From: Lantana camara
Lineage: Eukaryota > Streptophyta > Magnoliopsida > Lamiales > Verbenaceae
NCBI GenBank assembly: GCA_037501455.1
Contig: CM074858.1
Coordinates: forward strand, 40,545,001-40,609,000
Direction of reading: 5' to 3'
DNA length: 64,000 nt
A program made the position numbers and the translations under genes. Positions 33,665-46,000 of this stretch are shown here, one piece after another. Each line of letters opens with the position of its first letter. Position 1 is the stretch's first letter. Below the pieces are notes generated by a model that searched no databases, was not told the DNA's origin, and saw nothing but the letters and a program-made list of their open reading frames with translations.

Positions 33665-36300
33665 GTATAGATTACCGGGAGCTTAATCGAAGGACTATCA
33701 AGAATAAATATCCATTACCCCACATCGAGGATTTATTTGACATGTTTCAAGGTTCAGGAGTTTATTCGAAATTGGATCTCAAGCAAGGCTACTATCAGTT
33801 GAAAATCTGGGAAGAGGACATACCTAAGACAGGATTCAATACCCGGTATGGACACTATGAATTCACTGTGATGCCTTTCGGTTTAACTAATGCTCCCGCA
33901 GCATTCATGGATATGATGCATCGGACTTTTCGGCCTTATTTGGACAAATTCGTAGTAATCTTTATCGATGATATTCTGGTCTATTCGAGGAATCCGGAGG
34001 ATCATGCAAGGCATCTCAAATTGGTATTGGAGACATTGAGAGAGCACCGGTTGTATGCGAAGTTTAGTAAGTGTGAGTTCTGGATCGACCGGGTTGCTTT
34101 TCTAGGTCATATTGTCTCGAGTAAAGGCTTGGAAGTTGATCCTGCAAAGATAGAGACTGTTATTCAGTGGCAGAGTCCGAAGAATGCTTCCGAGGTCAGG
34201 AGTTTCTTGGGTTTGGCTGGATACTACCGAAGATTTGTTAAGGATTTTTCTAAGGTTGCAACTCCTTTAACTCGTTTGACGAAGAAGGAAGTTAAGTTTA
34301 ATTGGAACGAGGCATATGAGGCGAGTTTCCAACTCTTGAAGGAGAAGTTGACCACTGCACCGGTACTAGCACTCCCTGAAGGCACAGAAGGATACATGGT
34401 TTATACGGACGCCTCGAAAGAAGGGTTGGGATGTGTTTTGATGCAGAATGGTAAGGTGATAGCCTATGCCTCGAGGAAGTTAAAGGATGATGAACAGAAT
34501 TATCCCACTCACGATCTCGAGCTAGCAGCGGTGATCTTTGCTTTGGGGAAGTGGAGACACTACTTATATGGAATTCCTTTCGAGACCTTTTCTGACCACA
34601 AGAGTCTTCAATATTTGTTTTCTCAGAAGGAGCTAAACAAGAGACAAAGGCGTTGGATGGAGACTTTAGCGGATTATGAGTGTACGATCCGATACCATCC
34701 TGGAAAAGCTAATTTGGTCGCGGATGCACTTAGCAGGAAGGCGAGTGTATCTAATGTAAAAGTGGAAGTTAGAGAGGAATCTGAGTCTTTCAAGCTAAGA
34801 GCCAGTATTCGGAATATTTCAGTACAACCAGATCTGCAGCAAAGGTTATTTGAGACTCAGGGAAAGGATCCCGAGGTTCAGAAATTAGCTGAGAAAGCTA
34901 GGGTGGATCCCGAGTGCCCGTTTGGATTTGATGATACGGGACTCTTAAGGTTTAAGAACAGGATTGTGGTTCCGAATGAGTGGAAGAGAATTATCATGGA
35001 AGAAGCCCACCGTTCAGGGTATTCGATACATCCCGGAGGTAATAAAATGTATAAGGATTTGAAGTAGTTCTATTGGTGGAATGGACTTAAAAGGGATGTA
35101 ATAAATTTCGTGAGACATTGTTTGACTTGTCAAACTGTTAAAGCTGAGCATCAGAAGCCATCGGGGCTACTTCAACCGCTACCTATCCCAGAATGGAAAT
35201 GGCAACAAGTGGCGATGGATTTTGTTTCGGGTCTTCCTAGAGTGAGAAGTGGTTTCGATGGGATTTGGTTGATCGTGGACCGGTTAACGAAATTGGCACA
35301 TTTTCTGGCTTTTCGGATGTCGGATAAGGTACCTAAGTTGGCAAAGAAGTATGTTGATGAGATTGTTCGACTTCATGGTGTGCCGGTCAGTATTGTATCA
35401 GATCGAGATCCGAGGTTTACTTCTAGGTTTTGGCAAGAATTGCAAAGGAATCTGGGAACAAGGCTTCAATTCAGCACAACTTTCCATCCTCAGACAGATG
35501 GCCAGTCGGAGAGATTAATCAAGTATTTGGAGGATATGTTGAGAGCATGTGCATTGGACTTTTCGAGTTCATGGAACGAGCAGCTGCCATTAATTGAGTT
35601 TGCCTATAATAACAATTTTCAAGCTTCGATAGGAATGGCGCCTTATGAAGCCCTTTATGGACGAAAGTGTAGATCTCCCTTATTCTTCGACCTTGAGGAA
35701 TGGAGTTGGACAAAACAAGAGGGAGTGAAGCGAGGGGAAAAGAAAGAGAAGCCTTCTAAGGCCGTGCAAGCAGCGATTGACAAGGTTCAGTTCATTCAGC
35801 AAAGAATGAAAGCAGCTCAAGATAGACAGAAGAGTTATGCGGATCGGCGAAGAAAGAATCTTCAGTTTGAGGTTGGTGATAGAGTATTTCTGAAAGCTTC
35901 ACCACGAAAAAGATTTTCGAGGATTGGAAAAGGAGGAAAATTAAATCCTCGTTATCTAGGACCGTATGAGATTCTTGAGAAAATTGGAGACATGGCTTAT
36001 CGCTTGAATCTACCTCCGAGTTTGACGGGAATCCATAATGTATTTCATGTCTCCCAACTTCGCAAATATTATCCGGATGAAGCCGAGATCCTACCCGAGA
36101 AAGAGGTAGAAATTGAACCTAATCTCACCTTCGTTCAGAAACCGGTTAAGATTTTGGATCGAAAGTTTCAAGAATTAAGAAACCGGCGAATCCCACTGGT
36201 TAAGGTGTTATGGAGAAGTGATAAGACGGAAGAGGCCACGTGGGAAACGGAAGATAAGATGAAAAAGTTTCATCCTAAGCTGTTTCCGAGCAATCAGTGA
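33665..36300 (+). pseudogene. pol: Pol of element F: RT, RNase H, integrase, chromodomain (one stop)
   Basis: Starts within RT at [19 protein letters not shown], just after the G insertion. RT palm motifs are intact ([38 protein letters not shown] with the catalytic DD pair), followed by the thumb, RNase H ([29 protein letters not shown]) and the integrase HHCC region. A TAG at 35065-35067 replaces a Gln codon (DLK-stop-FYWWNG). After it the frame is open to 36300: HCLTCQ zinc Cys pair, AMDFVSGLP, SDRDPRF, GQSERL, GPYEILEKIG, and the chromodomain-like EEATWETEDKM. It is the best-kept pol in the window: one nonsense mutation and no frameshift, but severed from its protease and N-terminal RT. 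Confidence 0.88.
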
Positions 36301-36318
36301 ATCCGAGGACGGATTCTT

Positions 36319-36334
36319 TTTAAGGGGGAGAGGT
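36319..36334 (+). other. Polypurine tract, element F
   Basis: TTTTAAGGGGGAGAGG directly before the 3' LTR. Confidence 0.8.
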
Positions 36335-37544
36335 TATGACGCCCCGATTTCTCCAAATCGTTCAGGTATGAATTATGTGATAATTACGTGCGCGTTTAAT
36401 TTATTTTAATTATGTTATTTAATTTCTTTATCTTATATTATATTAATTAGAGGATATTTAATTATTTGAAATATTTGAATTTATATGAATTTTCTTTGAA
36501 CTATTTGCGCTTGAACGAAGTATTTGCTTGCCGTTTATACGTGAAATGATTTCGGAATTTCGTGTTAATTTAAGATGTTAGACTTATATGTGTTATGAAT
36601 ATGGTTATATGCTCGTTTTATGTTTTCGCGTTTGTTTGATTGAGATTTGAATTTATTTTGATTCGGAATCTAAAACGGGGGTGAACGAGCAATTAGCACA
36701 CCATTGGTTCCTTATTTGATAACTTGGGCTAGGAAACTCGGATTCGAGTTTTGTCAACTTCGTTGAACTCGTATCGAAAATTTGAGTTTGATGAGCTTAG
36801 CCTTATATTTTTCCAAAGCCATTTGAATTCCCGGAATTCAACCGAAACACTTAACGGATGCCTAAACTGACCTTGCTACACCAAAATGACCATAACTTAT
36901 TCATTTGTTGACCAAATTAACCATGGTTAGACTCTATGGAACCCTAACTCAACCCTTTCTTCAGCCATTAACCCCTCAAACCTAGATAACCCTTCTCACT
37001 TGGGGTAAATTGGCCAAGCACCCTCTGCATTCCAGAAATACCGTCACCCAAGCCCTTCTTGGAAATTCAAGCTCAAATCTCCTCCCAAACCCCCATTAAT
37101 CCACAAGGTAAGCTTGGATATCTTATGTACATTCAATTTGAGTCATTTTCATTCATTCATCCCTAAATTTGAGCATGGTTTCATGAGTTTTGGCCAAGAT
37201 ACATATATATTTAGGTTTTGAGCATTTTAGTTGATCTCTTCCAACCCTTGAACTTTTTGAATGATTCCAAGCATGAAAATGATTGTTTTGATCTCCTCTT
37301 TACATTTATGGTGATGTATTAGTTGTTAGTTTAGGTATTTATGAGCCACCATTAATGAGCAATTGAAGTTTTGGTATGATTTGGTCACCACACACTACCT
37401 CTCACATTTCAAGGTCTTGGGAGCATGATTGGGAGTTGTTTTTAAGTGGTTTCATTGCATCTTGGTTGTCTTTTGTTGATTGAATGTGTTGAGATGTTGT
37501 ATCTTGGTTATGCCCTGTTTCTGCGCGTTTTTTTCTCTGTTGCG

Positions 37545-37755
37545 TGCGTGCCACGGGCGTGTCACCCCTTTCTTCTTTTGGGTGACACGGGGGTGCAGTT
37601 TTGCTTGGTTCCGCTGTACCGTGACACGGGGGTGTCACGGTTTGCCTTGTCGTGGTGACACGGGCGTGTCACCCTCTGATTTCTTGTCCTGACTGTACCG
37701 TGACACGGGGGTGTCACGGATTGCTTTGTGTTGGTGACACGGGCGTGTCACCTTC
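37545..37755 (+). repeat. GC-rich palindrome cluster, GTGACAC type, LTR F 3'
   Basis: CCGTGACACGGGGGTGTCACGG occurs twice and GGTGACACGGGCGTGTCACC twice, with perfect arms where the 5' LTR has several mismatches. Confidence 0.85.
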
Positions 37756-38216
37756 GGTTTTCATGCATTTTGTGGGTTCATGCATGTTGTGTATGTATGC
37801 ATGTGTATATATATATACATATATTTTGATTATAGGATTTAAATTCCTCATTAGTGCACATGGACATGTTCATTACATAACATATTCTTTTCCATACTCA
37901 TAGCATGATCATTTCATTGCCGAGCGTCTTAGTTGGTCATTTTGAGTCTCACGTCACCTTTCTTGCACAGATTTTGATCCCGTTGGAGACGAGGCCGCTC
38001 CTTGAGGCTTTCGTGTCTTCCTTTTCCGGTTCGAGGTGGGTTTCTCTACTAATAGTTATCTTGTCCCAATATCACCCTTATGTGACCGTTTTAAGCCAAA
38101 AGTTATACTTATACTTATCGAGTCTTTTAAAGAGTCTTATGATTTTCGATTGTTAAGCCTTCTTTATGAAAAAATACCTTATGTTTTGGCGAGAGTGCAT
38201 GTATGTTATGATCATG

Positions 38217-38430
38217 GGCCTCGGAGCTTAGTGTATTGTGGTAAACCGGGGAGGCAAGGGCCGACGGTGAACCCGTGCACAAGTTCCAACCATTTTACGT
38301 CGAAATGGATCTCGTCAGGAGTTTTGATGAGAAAACGCTAGTCGGGCTTTTGAGGATTCATGTACCTCACTAGCCATTATGTATGAGGTGGTCGAGTCTT
38401 GCAAACTCGTCCACCACCGGAGGAAGAAGG
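38217..38430 (+). other. Conserved structured domain, LTR F 3'
   Basis: As in the 5' LTR, but P2 reads CTCGTCA / TGATGAG, fully paired with one G-U. The mismatch of the 5' copy is therefore a late change. Confidence 0.7.
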
Positions 38431-41123
38431 TGTATATGAATGATTATGATCATTATGTATGTGCACATATGTTATGTATGATAACTTATGAATTTTTGAA
38501 TATGTTTACACGAGGAGAAGGTTGGAGATGATGCACGCCCATTCGCCGGGCCTTAAACCCTATGTTAATTATGAATGAATATGATAGTCGTAATCCCATT
38601 GATGTTTTATTTGCTTTGCCCGCTTGGGAAATTTATTATCAAACTTCTATGGGATTAGGGCTTGCATGTATATGTTTCAATTCTGCGATATTTATACTTA
38701 TGCCCCGCTTTTATAGCCACCAGTCTCTTTTAGACTGAACCCGGTTGTTTTCAGTTGTTTCGTGCAGGTTTGGAGGTGCTAGGCGGGAATTCGAGTCGTC
38801 TAGGTCTTGCATTTGTGTCTAGCATCCTTTACACTCAATTGCACTCATATTTTGTATCTTGGATTTGTATGGAGCGAATTATGTTATTTGAGCCGTGAGG
38901 GCATTGCTACCACTTATTGTGTAGGTTGTTCTATTTTGGAGCTTGGATGCTCAATGTGAATATTTATGTTTATTGCTTCCGCTATTGCTCTTGTTTCTCA
39001 ATTTTAAATTCCTGTTGGCTGTTGTTTCTCAATTTTAAATTCCTGTGTGTTGTGTCCTCGTTCGCCGTGATTTGACACGTGTAGGGATTTTCCATTTCCT
39101 ATGCGGGTCGGGTCCCGGTGCGGGTGATGTGGCGCCTCGCGCTCGGGCGTTACAAGACGGATATAAAGGAGTAAAGAAGATTGATTAATATAGTGGGTTC
39201 AAGTTATGGAAAGCCAAGATACTTAAGATTCTATCTTCAGTTAAATTGAGTTAATTTTCGGATCCAAGATGAATTGCTCTATAGTGAGGTTAAATTGGGA
39301 GATATGGAGCAACAAATGGAAACTATGAAGAAAGGCAAGTCATATAACTAATTCTAGTTCAAAAAGAGTAAATTGAGAGGACTTCAACCGAGGTAACGCC
39401 TAAATGAAGTCGAGACAACAATGGGGGATTAGTCCCTTGAGAGAAGTTGGGATAATAACTTCATAAGTGGAAAAGAATTTGAATTCAAGAATTACAATCT
39501 CAGATTATAAGGTTATACAAGAGATACAAGGAAACTTTGATCGAGGAGATAATTGTGGTAAAGATTTGGGCAATACTTAGAGATCGATACTTGGAAAAGA
39601 ATCGAGTTCAAGAAATTTCATTCCCGGGTAATGGAAATGTATGGGTTGAGGATAGAGAATTTTGAAGAATTGGAAGACCGTGGGTAACGAGAGATGACCA
39701 ACAAACTTGACACAAGCTTGTAATTCAATAAATAAGGAACAAGTGCCGATTTAAAGCCTATCACTACAACGGTGACAGGTTCAGTGAATTCATCGCACGT
39801 ACATCATACCTCGCATTAAATTAATTAAATTCCCTTAATTATATGTGTGCGTGCATCTCTACTTGTTATGATTCTTTAATGTGTTGCCTATCTTGAGTGG
39901 TACGTGCATTGGCATCTTAATCCGACATGCATTGTTTAGTGTTTACTTGATAGGAAATTTTTCTCCGCTTCCCCATCAAGTGATATCTCAACCGAGCTAT
40001 TGTCGAATCAAGGTATGTGGCTTTGGTAGAACCTCTTTGAGAAAGAAGCTAAGTTGAAGTGGTCGTAAGTATTCGATCTATGAAGTAATAGAACGATTTC
40101 AAGGAATTAGGATACAAGCTTTTAAGGGGGAAAGCATAACCGGGAGATGATTTAAATGTTTGGTTGGGCCGAACGGATCATTTGTAGAAGCGAGAATGGA
40201 AATTCAAGAGTCTACAAGTAACAGAAATTCTACAGAAGTGATAAGGGAGAAATTAGGAGAGTTTGGTACCTGATAAACATCAAGGTCGAGTTGGGTAAAT
40301 ACTTCATGAGTGATATTGGAAGATACATGTACTCCGAAAGATAAAGATGTGGAATCAAGAAGTGATTGGGAATTGAATCGATAAGATAAGATAGGGGATG
40401 ATCAGTGACGACTTCGGTTATGGAATCAATGTCGTTGGTATCCTATTACCGGATACGCATAAACCTAATCTTCTAAGGTTGAAAGAATTCTGTATGGTGT
40501 ATCGCGTCTCATGCCTTGGAGATGATGGAATCGTGAAAGGATTTTTTTTAGAGTTGGTAAGGAAGTTATTGGGTAAGAGAACCCAATCTAATCATCATAT
40601 TCTATAAGGGACAAAGTGAGCGTCAATTCAACCATGCAATGGAAGTGGAATAACTAGGAGAGATCCCAAGCATCCGAGAAAGGTTGAGTGTAATTCCTAG
40701 AGAAGAATGAACTGACTGGGCTAAGACCAAGTGTACCCTCAAGACTTGGAGCCTTAGACTGTGGTGTTGGTAGAGATAAGAGACTTAATCGTGGATGGAA
40801 ATCGTATGATCATTGAAGTATCAAACATATTGGGGATTTCAAGGCAATTGACACTTTGGTTAGAAGTACATCCCAACCAAAGAATGAAGTGTTCAACCGA
40901 ATCGCCACCATGAATGAATTCTAACCAATGGTGAACGGTACATCTAAACATGCATATCAAGTGCATCATGTATTTTAGTAATGCAGTACATGGATTCTTG
41001 TTAATTGTTAATTACCTTTGTATGAACGACAATTAATGTGCTTGCTATTTTCCTACTTGTTTCTTACATGGTTGGCGTGAGTGTTCCTTTAATTGTTCTT
41101 TTGGGTTGCGGTTCTGTTGGTCG

Positions 41124-41227
41124 AGAGACGGGGTTCTTTCGTTTCCTGTTTGAGAGACGGGGTTCTCTCGTGCTTGTTTGAGAGATGGGGTTCTCTCGTG
41201 TTTGTTTAAGAGACGGGGCTCTCTCAT
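41124..41227 (+). repeat. GAGACGGGGTTCT direct repeats, 4 units
   Basis: Units near 41126, 41152, 41180 and 41210 share GAGAGACGGGGTTCT with variable ends. Two decayed units of the same repeat lie in the tail of K (15228-15270). Confidence 0.8.
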
Positions 41228-41426
41228 CGTTGTCTGTTACTTGTTTTAGCAGCAGTTTAGATTTTCGAGTGTTTAGATTCCGGTGAGTTAAGGGTCGGGA
41301 CTTAATAACATTTGAAGACCCCTTATTGTTGGAAGAACTTTTCTGAACTAATTCCTGACGGGGAGTTGCTAACCCGTGTGGGATGAATACGAGAGAGTTG
41401 CTTATGAGTCCAGAACTCAAGGCAGT

Positions 41427-41445
41427 GGACCTGGGGACCAGGTCC
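41427..41445 (+). other. Perfect hairpin next to polypurine tract, element B
   Basis: GGACCTGG-gga-CCAGGTCC, 8 bp per arm, six bases upstream of the purine tract. It is identical to 15307-15325 in K. Confidence 0.8.
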
Positions 41446-41462
41446 TCTTAAGGGGGAGAGAT

Positions 41463-44400
41463 TGTAATGCCCCGTTTTCTCGACAAGTCAGGTATGCGCT
41501 CCACGCCTGTGAGTTTTGAGATTTACGGCTATCCAATTCTCTTTTCATTATTTTATTTGTGCAATTTAATTTATTTACTTGTAATCTTTTGTGACTTATA
41601 TGATTTAAATTACTAATCTTCGTGAATTTCAATTACGTGAGTGTGTATTCATTTTCCCGAACGTGATTTATGTGTTTAATTATTTCTAATTGTGAGAATT
41701 ACATATTTAATTGTCCTTAATTGCAAGCTTCTGTAATTCTTGAACTTAATTGATAAATTGATAAGGAATAAATTGCCACATTCATATATTTGATACTTGA
41801 TTGCATTCATTTTAATTCCTTGAGGACTTGATTGCAATTTCCCTATCCTCTCTCCCTCATTCTCATGATATAACCTATACATACACAAATTTCTCTTTAT
41901 CTTCATTTCATCTCCTAAGAACAAACCCAAGACAACTCCATCTCTTTCTTTCTTCCATTTTGGTCCAAGCAAGCAAGGAGAAGCCAAGGGTTTCTTCCAT
42001 TTCTCTCCAAGAAATCAAGCTCCATACCATCATCTCTCTTTTCCACTTCATCTCCTTTCTTCTCCAAGGTAAGATCATGCATATATTTGATGAATTCATT
42101 GAGCTTTGCTAGGGTTTTATGATTCTTTGAATTCCATGACTTAATTGAAACATGTATGTTGATCTTAAGTTGGTTTTATATATTTATAACTTGAATTCAT
42201 GAAGCATAAAGCATGATTGATCACTTGACTTCATAAGGGTTCTTGATATAATTTTGATGAATTTATACATGTTTCCATGGATTAAATGTTGCTTAATTGA
42301 TATATATGATCATATACATGTTATATGTTAGTTTGGGGTTGAATTCTTGCATTGGTTTGGTGTGAAAGTGGATTGGGAGCCAAATTTCGAGCTTGCCCTG
42401 TTTTTCCCGAGTCTTTTTGCTGCTGCTGGAATTCAGGTAGTGCCCACGACCGTTTTTGTGACCGTTTTGGTCGCGCCCGCGACCAACAACCCGAGAGCTT
42501 TCTGTTTTTCCGTCGCTGCCCCGACTGCTTTTCAGTATAATTTTTCCGCGGCCGCGACGCCTTCGAAAGAGCTCCGATTGACATGATTTTTAAACCGTTA
42601 GAAATATATTGAAGTCTAGAATAACCTACAATTGGAATTATCTCAATATCTTTTGTCAATTGTGAGATATAATCAAGTATTTTTGGTATCGCCACTTCAC
42701 CGACCATTTGCATTCATCCAATTTCGGGCTTACGCCATTTTCACCTCGCTTTGAACCAGAAAATGACCCATATATCATCGGAATGGTATTTTTGTCTAGT
42801 TTCATGCCCAACAAGAAAAACTCAATTCCATCTTCTAGAACTCAAGATATGTTCAATTCTTTTTAGCTTGTGCATTCCAGAAACTGTCAGCTCTCACCTA
42901 AACTTGCTCAAATCCGTATTCTTACTTTTGTTCCACTCTCTCGGACTCCGTATGTGACTTGAATGAATTGTATGCTTAATTAATTGATAAAATGTGATAT
43001 ATTTTGTTATGATTATGGATTTTATATTGTGAATTCAATGTGTTAACGTGAAAGATAATGTGAACATTTACATGATACAATATGACCTTCTTTGTAACTA
43101 TTACATTCCCTATGTGTCTAATGAATTCCTTGAACCTCTAAATGGTTCATATGAAAGAAATGAAACGCATGATTATGAAACCACCATGTCTTGAACATTT
43201 TGAATGAATTACTTGATTATATGACCTCATAACATGATTAATGCTTTTTATGCATATCATATCATGTGTATAACATGCCGTGTGTCATATATGGTTCACT
43301 TAGAGTTCTGAGTCTCACTAGTCTACTACCTTGTCCTTTGTACAGTTTCTCCTGGGCGGAGACTTGTCGGGTTCTTAAGCTACCTTCTTGTCTTATTTTC
43401 GTCTTGGTATCATGCGGTAAGGTGTAACAGGTCGGTTTCTCTACTATTAGTTAAGAAATGACCCGATATACCCTAATATGCTTGATTTCGGCCAAAAATA
43501 TATCTATATTTGTATCGAGTCTTTCATAAAGTCAATGATTTCGAACGTTAAACCCTTCTTAATGATTAACCTACTAATGTTTTGGCGAGAATTGATTGAT
43601 CACGTTGAATGGGGGCCCTGGGACTTGGTGCATGTGGCGAACCGGGGAAGCAAAGGCTGACGGCGATCCTGTGTGCTAGTCCAAACCAAATTACAGATTC
43701 CGAAACTCGCTAGGAGGTTAGCGAGGAAAGGGGGCTGAGCGCCTTTGGGGAGCGCGAAGGAAAAAGGTGTAAGTCTAATGAATGATTACATGAATGATTG
43801 ATTGAATGAACGAATGATTATGACTGAATGAATGATTGTATGATCACTAATTAGCGAATAAATGAATAAATGCACACAGGAGGTGGAGGTTGGAGATTTT
43901 ACCCTCTCACCGGGCTCACGTAATGACCGTATGATTGTAATGATTAAATTAAATTGATTGCTGTAATTCCGAGCGTTGCTTTATTTCATTTTCACCCACT
44001 TGGGAAATATTTCAAAACCTCGCACGGGATTATAGCTTGCATGCGTGGGTGTTTAAATTCTTGTAATATTATAATATTAAACCCTGTTTTATACCCACCA
44101 GTCTCCTATAGACTGAACCCAACCTTGTTTTCAGTTCTTTTGCAGGTTTTAGAATGCTAGGCGGGATTGTGGGTCTGTCGAGTCCTGTGGTTAAGTCAGA
44201 GTCACACCACACGCATATTGTAATTTGAATCAGTTTATATGTAGAAATGTATGAATGATTATGATTGTATTATATTGATTCGGGATAGACTTCTAGGGAT
44301 AGATTGAACCCATGTAGTATGATTTTGATTTATGATTTATATTTGAATTTTCGGAACTAGGAATCTATGCTAGTGGAACCCGTCATTATTGCTTGTATTT

Positions 44401-44608
44401 GTGATTGATTACATGTTTGCTTCCGTACGTGTCCATATTCTATCGAATTGATTTTTTTTTTTTGGTTTTGATACTTAGCTCCCGCCTAGTATAGCGAGTG
44501 AGTGAGTCCCCGTTCGCCGTGACTTGGCACGTGTATGGACTTCCCATTTCATATACGGGTCGGGTCTCGGTGCGGGGGATGTGGCTACCTAGCGTTTCGG
44601 GTGCTACA
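41463..44608 (+). repeat. LTR B 3', 3146 bp
   Basis: TGTAATGCCCCG...GGTGCTACA. Donor CCAAG|GTAAGA (42068), decayed palindromes 42436-42560, micro-exon 43346-43416, structured domain 43611-43769 with a deletion of about 100 bases, second acceptor near 44145. It is 112 bp shorter than the 5' LTR. Confidence 0.85.
43611..43769 (+). other. Conserved structured domain, LTR B 3', truncated
   Basis: Core GCAAAGGCTGACGGCG and P2 CTCGCTA / TAGCGAG remain. A deletion joins TTTGGGGAGC directly to GAAGGAAAAAGG, so P3's right arm and all of P4 are absent. Confidence 0.65.
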
Positions 44609-44808
44609 GTCTACCCCCCTTTCATGAACTCTAACAGAGCATACATCCATACATATATAACTCGGCGGGTACAAGTACCTAATCCCATCCTGGGCTCCTC
44701 CGAATAAACATACATATCAAGACAAATGAAAAATAACATACTCATAGAATAACCTCCTTCTTCGGTGATTGAAGGGTTACGCGACCCCAACCATCTGTAC
44801 AGAAGAGT
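44609..44808. other. Orphan 200-bp segment between B and C
   Basis: GTCTA (44609-44613) is the right duplication of B. The rest does not match other parts of the window. On the minus strand, bases around 44611-44622 read AAAGGGGGGTAGAC, which resembles a polypurine tract. It could be the end of a minus-strand element's interior whose LTR was replaced, or the remainder of H. I cannot decide between these. Confidence 0.3.
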
Positions 44809-45787
44809 TGTAACATCCCGATCGTTCGAACTTCAAGGTACGCCTTTAAGGGTGTGAAACATGTGCGATTTAATTATTTAATTACGCAATTATGTGAAAT
44901 TTTAATGTTTATATGATTATTTGAATTTATTTGTTTAAGTATGAATTTGAATTTTTGAATGTTTACGCTTTTATGCATTAATTTTCTCTATTTGTACCCG
45001 AATTTAATTCTGTTTCTTGTGAATTCTTCATATACGTGAATTACGTAAGTTATGAACTTGATTATATGCTCGTGTTGTGATTTTGAATTTATTTGGTTTA
45101 GTTTTGGCTCATTTTAATTTTTACGGGACCTAAAGGAGGCTAAAGAGCATTTAGCGCACCTTGGGTTCCGGGCGGTGTAATTTGAGCTCGGGTGTTCGGA
45201 TTTGAATTCTAGAAGAGGCGTTGGATTCGTAACAAAATTTGGGAGCTTTAGAATCTAACCGCATATTTTTCTAAGTTCATTTGGACCTCCAAATTTCTAC
45301 CAAAACGAGAACCTCGCATTAAAGTGACACCTTTTGACTAGTTTTGAGTTTGTGGGACCACCTTAACCCCAATTAAACCTAAACCTTGACTAATATTAAC
45401 TAGAGTCACTCCTCTATTCTACCTATCAACTCCCATTTGAATTCTCCCCCCTCCCCCCACACTAGAGAACAAAAGTGCAGCTCCAAGAAGAAAGAAAGAA
45501 GAGAAGAAGAAGCCCTATTCATATCTTGATCCTTTGAGTTCCATTCACTTCCATACTTCATCATGTCTCAAAGGTAAGTGTATTTTTGCAATCCTTGGAT
45601 TTTGGCTCCATTTCTTGCACTTGTGATTTCTATGATTGATGGTTGTTGTGTAACTCGTTTTCATGGTCTTTTGTCGGTTGTTTGATGCTGTTATTACCTC
45701 TTTTTCCTTCCATTCTTGCTGGTGCTGCTGCATTAAGGCTATAAAAGGGGAAAAATCCATGGCCCGCTGCATGAGAATGAAGAAGTT

Positions 45788-46000
45788 AGGGGTAATACCC
45801 ATTACCCCGATTCCTCTACGGGGAGAGTAACGCTCGTTACTCTCCAAACCCGTGCGCCTGCCTCCATTAATAGGGGTTACGCTTTTTGAACTGGAACATG
45901 GTAACCTCCGTTACCTCCTTGGAAGATTTGAAGTGTTGCTATTGGGTGCCTTAACGAGCGTTACTCCAACAAGCTTGGAGAGGAGTGACCCCGTTACCTT
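45788..46000 (+). repeat. GC-rich palindrome cluster, GTAACG type, LTR C
   Basis: GAGAGTAACGCTCGTTACTCTC, GGTAACCTCCGTTACC, TAACGAGCGTTA and related units, spaced like the other clusters. Confidence 0.8.

Larger units (their letters stand above)
23335..39154 (+). mobile_element. Element F, Ty3/gypsy chromovirus, with nested G remnant
   Basis: 5' LTR 23335-26172 and 3' LTR 36335-39154, flanked by a perfect 5-bp duplication AGACG (23330-23334 and 39155-39159). The interior starts with a primer site and gag, and ends with RT-to-chromodomain pol and a polypurine tract. Between them lies a remnant of element G (about 27860-33664). The two halves of F pol do not meet: protease is on the left, and RT from the IDYRELN motif is on the right. 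Confidence 0.85.
36335..39154 (+). repeat. LTR F 3', 2820 bp
   Basis: First bases are TATGACGCCCCG, against TGTGACGCCCCG in the 5' LTR. Donor at 37127-type position (ACAAG|GTAAGC near 37107), palindromes 37545-37755, micro-exon 37971-38035, structured domain 38217-38430, second acceptor CGTGCAG near 38768. A short duplication of TTTCTCAATTTTAAATTCCTG (39000-39045) replaces part of the 5' LTR sequence. It ends GGGCGTTACA followed by AGACG. Confidence 0.88.
39160..41462 (+). mobile_element. Element B interior, right part
   Basis: About 2.3 kb without recognisable protein motifs. The longest frames (for example 40398-40607) are short, match nothing I know, and have no partner elsewhere in the window. 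The last 350 bases carry four direct repeats of about 33 bp with GAGAGACGGGGTTCTCTCG cores (41124-41227), the hairpin GGACCTGG-gga-CCAGGTCC (41427-41445) and the polypurine tract TTAAGGGGGAGAGAT. Confidence 0.75.
18981..44608 (+). mobile_element. Element B, LARD-like LTR element with nested F
   Basis: 5' LTR 18981-22238 and 3' LTR 41463-44608 flank an interior of about 3.4 kb (22239-23334 plus 39160-41462), interrupted by F. The interior has a tRNA-Met primer site and a polypurine tract, but no gag or pol motif in any frame I read, so it would depend on proteins supplied by other elements. Flanks are GTCCA and GTCTA, a 4/5 match fitting an old 5-bp target duplication. Confidence 0.85.

Noticed and set aside
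39160..41123. Host gene in the B interior
   Set aside because: Short unlinked frames only, no conserved domain, no exon pattern; the interior is bounded by B's own LTRs.
41045..41420. Minus-strand frames reading NERTPSL-like repeats
   Set aside because: They are translations of the GAGACGGGGTTCT direct repeats on the antisense strand of B.
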